Shown here in pieces: positions 49,432-61,800 of a stretch of DNA of 64,000 nucleotides. The translations under genes were made by a program, and so were the position numbers. How positions within the stretch are numbered: the first letter of the stretch is position 1; every line of letters begins with the position of its first letter. The DNA comes from Stercorarius parasiticus (lineage: Eukaryota; Chordata; Aves; Charadriiformes; Stercorariidae). The notes under the pieces were generated by a model. It searched no databases and was not told the origin of the DNA. It saw nothing but the letters and a program-made list of their open reading frames with translations. Location: the NCBI GenBank assembly GCA_013396915.1, contig VWZL01001967.1, positions 87,599-151,598 on the forward strand. The letters are read 5' to 3'.

Positions 49432-51530
49432 CTGCAACGAGGAAAGAATCCCATTAAGTAGAGGAGTGTGGGCATATTTTTTTCAACAAGCCAAAGGAAT
49501 TAACGTAAATAAACCCATCACCATTTCTGCAGTAGAGAAAACATCAGACAAAAGCAAGTTACAATCCCAGATCAGTACTAGAGCTACGTTTTCTAAATGT
49601 GCATCATTATTCAGTTTCTTCCTGGTCCAATTGTATACCATAAAAAGCTAAGTTTAGTATCAGATAAAGACATTTTTCACAATGTTTTAAAAAGTCTTAA
49701 AAATTATAAAGACGTCAGGTTGAAATTCTGCTCCTAGTTATGCCAATATAATGATGGATTTTGGCTTTTATACATGAAGTAAGTGGATATAAAGGAAGCA
49801 ATATGTGCTTTTAGAAAAGCAAGCAAATTAAAGATCCTCCTCCCAAATCTAGGACCCAGCCTTTTATCAGAAAATATACATGTAATTTTTATACTTGTCT
49901 TTTTCACACTAAGAGATTACTCTAAATCCCAACACACACCACATCTTGAAAGAAAAGAAGCTTTAAGATTGTTTTGTTTAAATATTTAACTTAATGACAA
50001 AGAATGAAAAATTTAACATTTGCTACTGTGTGCATACACACGTATACTTACTGCTGTCAGCCAAACATCTATTTTAAAGATTAAAGATCTGCAAATTGTG
50101 AGCTAAATTATATTTCATTGTTTTTTTATGGCAACCATAAGAGGTCTTGCCCAGTTACCTTAGTTTGAAAAAGTGATTAGTTGTCAGCAGACAGTTCATT
50201 GTCGTATAAAAAACAACCAAGAAACTGATTTGCAAAAACAAAGCAAAACAAAACAGACAAAGTACTGGGAAGATGTAGGAGAACAAATGTCTGAAGGAGG
50301 GAAAAGCACAATATTAACAGGAACATTTTAAAACAGTATATTACAAGCAAGTATCTTGGTTATCACCACCAAAACCCAAAGCTGATACTCTGTTGGAACA
50401 AAAGACAATTAATTGATTAACAGTATTTTAATAAATACTTCCTGAAAACACTAGTAAGAAAGGAATATAACGCCCATGTAAGCACTGCAGTTTCAAATGA
50501 AAGACCTGGAAACATCAGTCTCTTGTGCTATCTTAGTGACTGTAGAAGACGCAAAATGGAGCTTCCCATCAAGTGTATACAAACTATTCCTGAGAAATTC
50601 AGTACATGGGACAATGAACATGCTAAAAAAAAACTCTAAGAAAGGAAAAACTGTGAAACAGAGCTGCAGGACCGCAAAAATTACAACTGAGGTCTAAGTA
50701 AAATACGGAGTACTGAAGGATCTCGAGACAGAAATTTTAAGATATACCAATACATACACTTAAACACAAAGTAAGTCCCTAACAATGTACTGCACATTAG
50801 GTCTCAATCATATATTTGAATAAGTTTTAAATAATTGCAGGTACCCAAGAGTACTTTTAAAAAATTCAATTAACATATCTGTTGTATTTGATTACTTCTT
50901 TTAAAAATCAGGGCTCATTTCTAATAGGATTACTTATTTTAAAGGCAGCAAATCTCTGTGGCCTAGAACATTCTGTCAGTGCCTGTTGTGAAGTTCCTTA
51001 ATGCACAGTTTCATTTTTATTGCAAGAAAAAAAAGACACTTTCCCATAAAATAGGGAAATACAGAAAAAATGTTAAGATACACTTGATTTCAAATATTTT
51101 TACAGGCTTAAGATATTTAATGTCTATTGATCTCTCACACACACACAAAAATCACAAATCACAGAATCATAGCTGTAATTCTTTTTCCACGTCCAGCATG
51201 AAAATTATGTGTCTGCAGACATGAAGGCGCTAATAAAACTATTGATTATGCAGGTTTTTTCTCTAGCAGATTTTTTTTTTCTCTAACAAAAATGACCTAA
51301 ACACCATTTCAAAAAATAAAATCAATGTACTACTACAGGCATTATCATGACACTTTACACATTGCATCGTGTAATATCAGCAGGCCTCTCACTTTTCTGC
51401 TTTGCCAACACTCTTCAAAACAGTGCCCAGGAATTCCCAATTTGACAACAGCACTGGTTTCCTACAATAAAGATTATTAAAAAGGCCAAAATCTCAATCT
51501 ACCTTTAAAACATGAATTTATATTCTATGC

Positions 51531-51680
51531 TTGTGGATGCCCCACCCCTGGAAGTGTTCAAGGCCAGGCTGGATGGGGCTTTGAGCAACCTGGTTTAGTG
51601 GGAGGCGTCCCTGCCCAGGGGGGTTGGAACTAGGTGATCTTTAAGGTCCCTTCCAACCCAAACCATTCTATGATTCTGTT
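51531..51680 (+). mobile_element. CR1 LINE 3' fragment
   Basis: Contains CCCTGGAAGTGTTCAAGGCC, GGCTGGATGGGGCTTTGAGC, GGGGTTGGAACTAGGTGATC, TTTAAGGTCCCTTCCAACCC and ATTCTATGATTCTG. This is a well preserved, strongly 5'-truncated CR1 copy. Confidence 0.96.
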
Positions 51681-54600
51681 CTCTTGACTCCAAAAGAGAA
51701 GTGAAAATATGCTAAGAGCAAAACTTAGCTATGGGACCATATGGAAAGAGATCTTGATGTACAGAGCAGGTTGCACAACTAAGGGTGTGGGTGCAATCTC
51801 ATTCTGCTCTCCACTCCTGTGAAGACAGGACAGTGAAACAAACAGCAGCAGTGCAACTCTAGTATCATGCAGCATATACATTATGTACCATAATGATGCA
51901 ACACAAGCAACATAAGATGGATGGACCTCCCTATCAAGTCAATTTTGACATGATTACATTTACATCAACCTTGGCAGCATTTACTATCTCATATTTGATT
52001 TAATTTCCACTAATAATGTTGATATCTGAAAAAAACTGGACATATCAAATCAGCATACTGCTTGAATCCATTATGAGAGTATCATTGAAGAAATTTGACT
52101 GTTACACATAAGTGTCTTAATATGTTGGAAATAATGTATTAACAGAAGATGCTCTGAATTATCAATCAAAACGTATTTATTCCTAGCTGTCTAGGAAGTA
52201 AAACCTTTAATTATCCTGTTTGTGACAGTATTAGAATAATACTCTTAAATGGCAAAATCGTGTATGCCTTACTAAAATTTCATAGTCTACAACACTTTGA
52301 TATCAGAACCACTTTTAAAACATTATAATAGCATTCTAAAAGCAAGCGCTCTTTTTCACAAGAACAAGAGCATATGAAATTTCTGTGTAATCTTGCCATA
52401 AAGAAGAGTTTTAAAAATAGAATTTAAAACAACGCAGCCCTTCTATCCATTTGAGCCAACATTTTTTGAATTCTGTGTCATTGGTTGTTAGCAAGGTCCA
52501 GTAAAAATAGATGTTCTTTAAAAGAACATGTGTTTTTATTGGTTCACTTTAAGGTTCTAAAATGCCAACAGCTGCAAGCAAGAAACTGGATTTCCTTCTG
52601 AAAACATATATAAAAATACTTTTTGGAGCACAGTGAAGAGAAAGTATCGTCCAGTTCAGTACTGGCAAAAAGGAAATGTTGAATGTATCCTTTTAAGAAA
52701 GCTGAAAGCTAAAGGAAGTGTTTCATTTTAAATATTATAAATAAGAATGTGTAAATCCTGTTATCCCAAACTTGTGAAAATTCATACTTGGGAAACATTC
52801 AAACAGAACCCTCCTAAAGTCAGAGGCAAAATATTTTGTGCAACACAGGTTGCCTAAACATCTGATCTGAGGTATAACTGTGCACTTAAATGGAAGTTCC
52901 CATGAATGTAACACTTTATGAAAGACAGGCTGTTAATTAAGCAAACTGCTTTTTTACCTCTGATCCTTTGAGTGTATCAAGGAATATGAGAGCAGTGTAG
53001 ATGGATGTCAAAGAGAATATGCCTTGATCAGAAAGCTGAAGACTTTGATGAGTAAAGGATATTAAAGTCTCACAAATGGTAACATCTCATTTTATAAAGG
53101 TTTCACACAAACAATGCACCAAGAACTAGCTTCATCGCGCGGTCTACTGTGTTTATTCAGAGTTCTGCAGCCAGAGGGGCAATACTGAAGATAAAAGAAG
53201 AATAAAAAAAAGCCAAAAAAGCAAAAAAACTCCAACCAGGAAAAGGTTTCCTCTCTTCTTTCAAACCCTCATGTTTGTTCTCCTCTCTGAATACATTTCC
53301 CTCAAAAAGTCTCCTACCTTAGCTAGCGTCATTCAGGTCATAACGCACTTGTGAGACAGTGAATTTCTTTAAGCCTACTCCAAGTGTTCCTTGAGCAACC
53401 ATCAGTGCCCAGCTGTACAGTTTTCACTGCAAGATCATCCATTCCCAGCAACAGGCACTCAGTCTTCTTTTAACCATATTTCCACAGTGCAACCCGGCTG
53501 TGCTCTTCTAAATGCACCCAGCCTTTCCAAACAAATACCCCTGCAGAGGATATATCACAAGCAGCTAAGACACAAAATGAAAAGCAAAGCAGGTAACATA
53601 CCAAAAAGATAAGAAGAGATTTTGGCAGGAAAGAAAGGATGGACAGCAAGTACACCTGTTCTCCCCTCCCATCTTCTAACTTAAATGATTAGACTACTAG
53701 TGAGCCTTACTTAGCGAGCATCAGCTAACATGATTCAGCAGAATGAGGATGGTTGTGAGAGGCACCGGTTCAACCCGCAGTGGGTGCTGACCCCTTTCAC
53801 TGATTATGCTGGTGGGAGAGTTGAGAAAGCCACAGAGAAAATCCAGACAAACTGCAAAAAAGTAGCGCCTGCTAAAAGGGGACACTGATGGAGAGGTCAA
53901 GAAGTGAACCAGGAGAATATCACTGAGTCCTTGACGCTTGACCACAAAGAGACTGTTAAAAGATGGTCCTAGTTCCAGGTACACAAAAGGAGTAAAGATA
54001 GTTTAGAATGAATTGAGTATTTCAGGAGATAGAAAAATCAATGCAGATAACCGCTTAATAGTGTTTGGCCTTTACTAGAAAATGAGGTTGCATTAACATA
54101 TCAAACATAACTTTAGCACTTGTATAAACAAATCATCTTTAACATGCTGTCAGCTTTTCAGCATTTTCTTCTTCAACTTGTACCTATAACATGTTAACAC
54201 GGTGTTAGGGTGCCTGCCATGTCTACACAGACTGATGAGTTCCTTTTGATCATTACTTAACACGATTCTTCAGTGAGCCGTTCTGAAAGTAAAAGGCACA
54301 GACATCGCACAAGAGTACAGAAAAATCTGCCAGCCATTGGAGAAATAACACTAGCAGGGACAAAGACGGAATACAGCAAAGCGTTAACAGTGAGCATAGA
54401 GCAGAGCAACCCCCTGCCCCCAACCATTTGGTTCCCCTGCAGTTTGTTTATACGAAGACAACACCTATTCCCTGAGGCCTCTTGCAGAAGCATATTTAAC
54501 TCTGTGCTACTCAGGTCAATCAGACTGTTCACGTGCTTTCAGACAGACACAAATGTTTTGCTACACCAGGGTCCTTGGCTCTCATCTCACTGAACTAGAT

Positions 54601-55239
54601 AGTGACGTCAGGTGTGTTACTCATTTTGTATTTCAGCACAGATTTGACCCAGCGAAAGGGTACTGTGACATTCCTTGGCTGAGGAAGCAACAGCTAAAGC
54701 TGAATACAACAGAAAACCGTAACACTTCCTTACTACAAATGCAGTCTTGGTGGCGTTTTAATCCTGTTACATCTATATTTGCTTTTAATATTACTACATA
54801 GCATACAATGTTTTCCATCATCTTTCATTAAAAGGAACCCAAACTAACCCCTCCTGAATTTATGGCAGTATGCTAGGGCGGGGGGAAAGAGTCAACACAT
54901 TATGCCATTTATATGCTGGGGAAAAAAAGGAATTGATTTGCCTCTGTTAATACAGATATGAGGGTCAAAGTCTAATGAAACAAATGTACTAGGACTAAGA
55001 TGAGGCCAAATTCAGCACAAAGTTCTTTCCTGAATTCTGAATTACATTTGACTGTCTCATTCAATTAGTACATCCAGAAGATAGTATTTTATGAAAATAT
55101 ATTTGTTCATCTCGAGTCCTTCTCAAAACCTGCAATGGTTATAATCTTATGAATCAGCACCAGCATAAACACACAAGACTCCACTGATGAGACTGCTGAA
55201 AAAAGGGACAGTATGTAGATGGAGGTACTGCAACGTGCT

Positions 55240-55360
55240 CGCCCTGTTCTTCAACCCTTCCTGAAGCCTGGACTATTGGCAGAGAGGGGTCAGTGTGGTG
55301 AGGTAGGTAGATCTTTGGTCTGACCTCATCACACCCGGTCAGTCTTATGTGGTCTTCGGA
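55240..55360 (+). mobile_element. Possible old CR1-like 3' tail
   Basis: GTAGATCTTTGGTCTGACCT near 55,308 followed by CAGTCTTATGTGGTCTTC resembles the tail of older sauropsid CR1 families (GGACCTTTGGTCTGACCCAG, then TTCTTATGTTC). The rest is too diverged to align by eye. Confidence 0.4.
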
Positions 55361-58300
55361 GTTTAATAATAGATCTTGTACATAACCACAGCCTCCCACA
55401 AATAGCTTCATTCCACCATTAAATTTAAGGTAACATATTTTTATTCAAGTCAGACAAAGATCGAAAGTGAGAGCATGGCCACTTACCATGGGTCAGCCAG
55501 TGCATAATTACTTGATTGCATATCAGGGCCTTCACTTTAAACAGTGAGTACTCTATCATGTTCTGTGGACTTTTAGGCACGAAGACCTTGCTGAACTGGG
55601 ATCTCAAGTACCGTAGTAGCGAGAAATAAAAATAACCTAGTTCCTACTCAATAAGCTGGGCAAATGATTTATGTCCTCCAAATTATGGGAAGGGAAGTAG
55701 GAGTCCATCTGAATGGCAGGTGAACTATTTTCCAACATGCAATTTTTCCTTTACCCATTTTAAACAAAATACTCATCAGCAAAGTAAATGACACACCGTA
55801 TCTTGATGGAAAATGCACAAATACCATTAAAAGATGAGCTCGTGGGATACCAGGATCCTACTACTACACAGCATAATACTTCTGGACGTGATAAATCACA
55901 GATACCTTTTGAAATTAGTTAACACATATTCACTGCAATGAACAACTGAAGTACAAATAATTATTCTAGACACAAAACATGAAAAAGATGAAAAAACATG
56001 GCTAATTTTTCATCTGTTGTATTTTTTAAGTTACCACCTATGGAAATGTAAATACAATAAACAACCATGGTAAGCAAACAAAACCAATTCAACTAATTCT
56101 TCTCTTAGTTTATTATTTTGTTCGCCCTTTCTTACTTCGTTGATAATGACTTGCACTTCAGAATAGCTCCCAGCTCAAAGATGCCAAATGGAATGCAAGT
56201 GTTCTCAGTTTGATAGCCCTTCTCTCCCCCTCCCCTCAATATTTTTTTTTTTTTTTAAACAATCTGCCCCTTGTCCCAAATTCATCATGATTTCTGGAGA
56301 GGCAAACATCTTGCGCCACTTGGATGCTGCACAACTCTTTCCTTTGCAGACAAAAATAATACCAAAGTCATCCAGTCAAAACACAAACCAACCTTTGGTG
56401 TCACTGTGAATTATGTACTTTGAACTGCAGATGTTTGGAAGCACTTATATTTATATAAATAGATCTTATCCTTTTTCTTCTAAAATAATAATTTTAAAAG
56501 AAATAAAGAAATAAATGAGTTTCTACATAATAATCACTAGAAGGATTTTTCCATTAAATTATAATTTTGAATTTAGGCTTTCTAACGTCTGAAAGAAAAG
56601 ACTTTCTTCAAAGTTCTGGCAAACCATCAACAAATGTGTTTGAATGATTATTTATACAATGCCCAGCAGCTTAGAACTACTGGGATTTCAAGAAAAAGAA
56701 GTGCTTTTGTAGAGCTTAGGCCTCAGAAACATATGCATCTTTAAAAATGTATATTCTATTAGTAAGAGAAACACTTAAATGTAAACAACTTTTTTTTTTT
56801 TTGCAGCAGGGCAATGGTGTCTTGCTTCATCAGAAGCCACAAAACGAAATGCAAATGAAACATTTCTGTCTTCCTTGTCACTATGAGCCAGCTAGAACTT
56901 GCAGCATTAAGGCAGATAATATGCTGTATACATGACTTGGTTTCTTCCTACCTTTCCTTTCCCTTTCTATTTCTGAACTCTTGAAAATGCAGTAAAACAA
57001 GCTTTCATTTATTTTCGTTTGAAGAGTTAAAGGAACTGTAGGTGCACAGAAAGACATTCAGAAAATTCAGACAATAAAGTTTAACTGTTTCCACTCTTCA
57101 TGTTAACAATCCTTTCACTTGCAGCTATTCAACAGCACTGGGTAGTATGACACCCACCCAACTCCGTTCTCTATATGTTCCTACAGTTCCTTTCAATGAT
57201 GACATTTCAAAGATCAAGACAAGCTTGATCTACTTCTCAAAGAGCTCAGCACACGCAGACTTTCCTAATCAATGACACTCATTACAAAAAATGTGAAAGG
57301 AGAAGAAAAAACGTGATGGTCTCCAGCTATATGTGACACACAGGTCATTCAAGTAGGGTTCCTGTGCTGGCTGTGCCACTGGACTACCACGGCTCTGCTA
57401 ACAGGGGATTGCTGACAGACCCCTGATCTGCGGGAGGAAACTTAACAGTAGGAGCTGCTGAAGCCACGTAACTGGGTCTTCTCCACAGTTTCCTGTACCC
57501 ATTGCACGTTACCAATTTTACTTCACCTCTGATCCATTCTTTGTAGTCTTTTCTAATCAGAACATAAACCCAGTAACTTGGAGTCAAACATTTATTTTCA
57601 TGAGCCTGTACTGGGTCTGAAATTAAGCAAAAATGCATTCAACTAACCTAAGAGTGATTTTTTTTCCTAACTGCCTGTCATATATAAATAGGTGACTTGT
57701 GTTTTACGTGGAAGTCACATCATTAATTCAATTTTTTAATTTCATGCCTGTAAGTCTAATAAGTAACGTATAAACTAAGCATGTAAGCTGATGAGTAGTA
57801 CACAAGGTTAGTACGCTTGTTCAGACACCCACCCCTCTGCAGGTTTATAGAAACACTAGAAACTGGCAGAGTACAATGAACTGCATATAGTTTGACTATC
57901 ACTTACAGTCAAAAGCAAAGGAAATTACCAATACTCCCAAATTCAGCAAATGCAAAATACTAATTAAAATTTTACCATAAAAGGGAAATATCATTCAAGA
58001 GTAAAGATTCTCTTTTAAAAGCAATGACAAAAAAAATGTAAATCTTTATTAGCTAAATTCTAAATCACTCAGTAAAGATCTGTCAGTACAATAATACCTA
58101 GACTAGGATCAGTTTTACTTTCAATGCAGGGCAGCAATTCCAGCATACAGATTCAAGAGATGATTTCAGAGTAGAAACTTCTGCATAGAAAATAATTTGG
58201 AGTAACTAACCTCAACATCTTTAAAAACATTTAAAGAATAAAATTACATAACACCAAAGAGGTCTTGGAATAAATTTGCCATTAGAGCAGGTCATGTATT

Positions 58301-58766
58301 AGTATACTACTTGCAAGAGAACCAGGACTGAAATACCCTACTGACTACCTGAAATAATTTCTACCCTGGTTGAATAGTAAGTAGTACAGCAAGGAAGGTC
58401 CCAAAGAAGCCAGTCAGGGCAGTTGATTAAAATACTATTCTGATCTTCTTTTACTTACGATCTTAGTATCAATTTTCCAAGTCAATGCAACTCCCACATA
58501 CTCATTTAAACACTAGTTTGCGAGGCAGCTTTTGCCATTCTATACTCCAGTGCTAACTACTGTGCGATTTGTTAGCACACTGAGCTGTAATATTATGAAA
58601 TGTGCTACTACAAATGCAGATAACCTAATATACTTGTCTTCAGTTACACAGGGACAGGTACCTCAGTAGACAGCCATCTCTTCATTACATCGGCTCAAAA
58701 AACAACCACATTTTACTCCTGCAGATTTATAGATTCTACACCTATTCTTTCTAAACATGGAAATAT

Positions 58767-58899
58767 AATCACAGAATGGTTGAGGTTGGAAGGGACCTCT
58801 GGAGGTCATCTTTCCCAATCCTCCTGCTCAAGCAGGGCCACCTAGAGCCAGTTGCCCAGGACCATGTCTAGATGGTTTTTTAATATCTTTAATGAGGGA
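58767..58899 (-). mobile_element. CR1 LINE 3' fragment
   Basis: The plus strand reads TCACAGAATGGTTGAGGTTG, GAAGGGACCTCTGGAGGTCA, then CTGCTCAAGCAGGGCCACCT and GTTGCCCAGGACCATGTC, the reverse complement of the avian CR1 3' end. About 130 bp. Confidence 0.95.
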
Positions 58900-61800
58900 C
58901 TGTATAAAAGGACTATAAAAGACTACTTATTCCTAATAAAAGGAAGGAACACAAATTTCAGAAATCCATAAACTTTAACATTACTAGCTATTTTACTTTT
59001 TTGTTTTATTTCTCCTCCTTCATTGTTGAAAGGAGGAAACACAAGTCTTCTCCAAGTTCTTTAGTCTCTCCCTCCTTCAAATGCAGCATCTTTCCTCCTT
59101 TCTTTTGCATGGCAGAATGTAAAAATACTGTAATTCTCAATTCTCATTTTGGCCTGCGTGAGGTCCATTCTACTGCACTGTATCATTTTTGTCTACATTT
59201 TTGCTTCAACTTGTTCCCATAAATATCCTCTTTATTATGCGATTCTTCTCAATAACCCTTCTTTAATTATATACAGTGTTTAGTGATGTTATATGTAACT
59301 CTTGATAAATGTTGACTAATCACTTTTTCCAATACTTAAATGAAGTTAGTAAATAGGACTTTCTTTTTTTATGGGATGAAAATTTAGCACAGAAAGTTTA
59401 AGAAGCTTAATCAACTGACAAGATCATGTCAGAACTGGGATTACTACACCCAAAACCTTTGCTTTACTGACTTGACCAAATAATATGGAGCTATTGCTTT
59501 TCATGGCCACTTGTTTTGCTGGCTCCTCAGAAGAGCAGTCAGTTCCATTACAACCAGATGGCCTCCAGCCAAGAGACAGCTTGTCAAGCATCTGACCAAT
59601 ACAACATGACAGATAGCTGATAATTGTTTTTGTTTAAAGATTTTCCCCCACCCCCAGTTAATAATCCACAGTGCTGGTACTCAAAAAATATATAGAGTAG
59701 AATGGAGGTAGTGTTGGCTGATATACCTGAGTTTTCAGCCATGTAAACCAGTGAAGGTGTATGAAAAGGAGATGTTTTAGAAAGAAACATTCACAGCCTG
59801 ATCTTCCAACTAGATCTACAAATTAGGAATCTGATTCTCAGATGTATGCAAGGCACTCAGCTGCTGACAGAGATATATTTTTAGAAAGTGTAACCTTGTT
59901 TAATTGAACATAACCAATATTAGCTGAGAGGAAAACAAAATTTGGTAAACAATCTGTCATTCTAATGAGCTGGTTTTCAAATAATCTTCAATGGATTTTC
60001 TTAAAATCCACATGCAAACAAGACTATTGCCTAAACGTTAAATTGGCATTTACTGCACAAAAGGGCAGGAATACTTCTTGACCATTTTTAAATATAATCA
60101 CATTATTCGAGAAAACAGTATCATGCATCACTGTATAGATGCCACAGTTTTTTAATCTCTTTATTCAGATACTGTAATCATGGGATTGCAGGTGTTCCTC
60201 GTAGTACACACTGCCTGTTTGTCCTGATAAATACTGTACTCTCAATTGAGCCATCAACTGCTTAACTGGCGGTTCTTCAGTTTTTTGTTGTGGAATTCAT
60301 TCTCCCCAAACTCCTTTAATGTGTAGTAAAAGCTACTTTAAACTAGAGATTATAATAAACTAAACTGGCTAACTAGTTAGGTGAAAGCACAAAGCTCTGC
60401 AGGTATGTGAGGGATAAGAAATACTTTTTGAATAAATGACCTGAATCAGTAGTATTTGCTCTTTCTCCCTGGAATCAACATGTTTTTTTAGGAAACTTGG
60501 ATTACAACTCTCCAAAAGCAATATTAATATCAGTGTTTTAAAAGTCTCAGAATAAGTGTGAAAATGGAGTAACTAATTATAAATCTTCAAATATTACTAT
60601 GAAATCAGTTTCTTTCTCATCAGTACAGAGATCTAGGTAACAGTAAATGTATAAAATCTGTATTTCATACATCTTTTCAAATTTGCTCAAATGCACCAAA
60701 AAGTGGTGTAAAAACATTTTTTTAAAAAAATCAAGAAATTAATCATATTTGCAGAAGCTTAAAATGAATCATACATGTAAGACAAAGACACCCCATAAAG
60801 ACATGTTTAAGTAAACAAAAGTTCTGCAAAACTAAAACAAAGCAACACATTTAGTAATTATGTATTGCTCAGCTTCAGTAACACTGAGAAACGTCTGTAT
60901 GATCACGGTGCATGAATAAGACTTTTCAAATCTTAAGTAGTGGTTGAATCTGAAGATTTTTACCTCTGTAACAAAATTTAATTTTAGCTTCACTAAAGTG
61001 TTCTACGGGGATTGATGTGACTAGCTACCCAAATAGATGTACACATCTGAAGAGGATTGACCATGCAGTTTGAATTAACAGCCACCTAAAAGCTTTCAGA
61101 TATGTCACTGAAAGGCAGAAATCCTTAAAGCTAAAATCAGCTGCCTTTGACACGTGCAATTACCAACATTGCTCTCATCAAACTCAAAGCTTCCTGACAA
61201 TTCCATCCCTCATGTGTAGTGGGAAGGACACCCTAAGCAGAAAAAAATTAAGAAAAACACAAAGACAGAAGAATGTTATGACAACTTCTGAAAGCAAAGC
61301 GATGGGCCTGCCTGCCAAAACAAACAAAACGGGTAAATGCATGACTACTGCTGAGAAGTGTCTGGATACCATAGAAGACAACACACACAACATAAAGAGA
61401 ACATGTATCGAGACACACAGCTGCTGGCTAGCCCTACAGTAGAAAGCAGGCTGATATGACTATTTAGCACAAGGGATTAACAAGGATTTTGCTGTTTCTT
61501 CTGAGGAGCTGGCACTGGTTGCTTTCATTTTCACAGTGAGCGTTTCAAGAATAGTTTTGCAAACTGAGGATCAGTTACAGTCCTAACGTTTGGATTGTGA
61601 ACGGGACCTCAAGCAATGAGGCTGAAAAAATGCTTGCAGATTGAGAAAGAATACTTTGTCTCTAAGTTACAGAAGATGAAGGAAGTAAACTTACAGGGAG
61701 GGCTGGTGTTCACCTCTGTTCTAAACACAACTCAGCAGAGCTCTTTCAGGCAAAAAAAGAGCGAAATCTACTGTTTTCTAACATTTCTGGGATCTGTAAT

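Noticed and set aside
51158..51176. TCACAGAATCATAG like the end of an antisense CR1
   Set aside because: None of the usual following sequence (GGTTGGAAGGGACC) is present, so it is probably chance.
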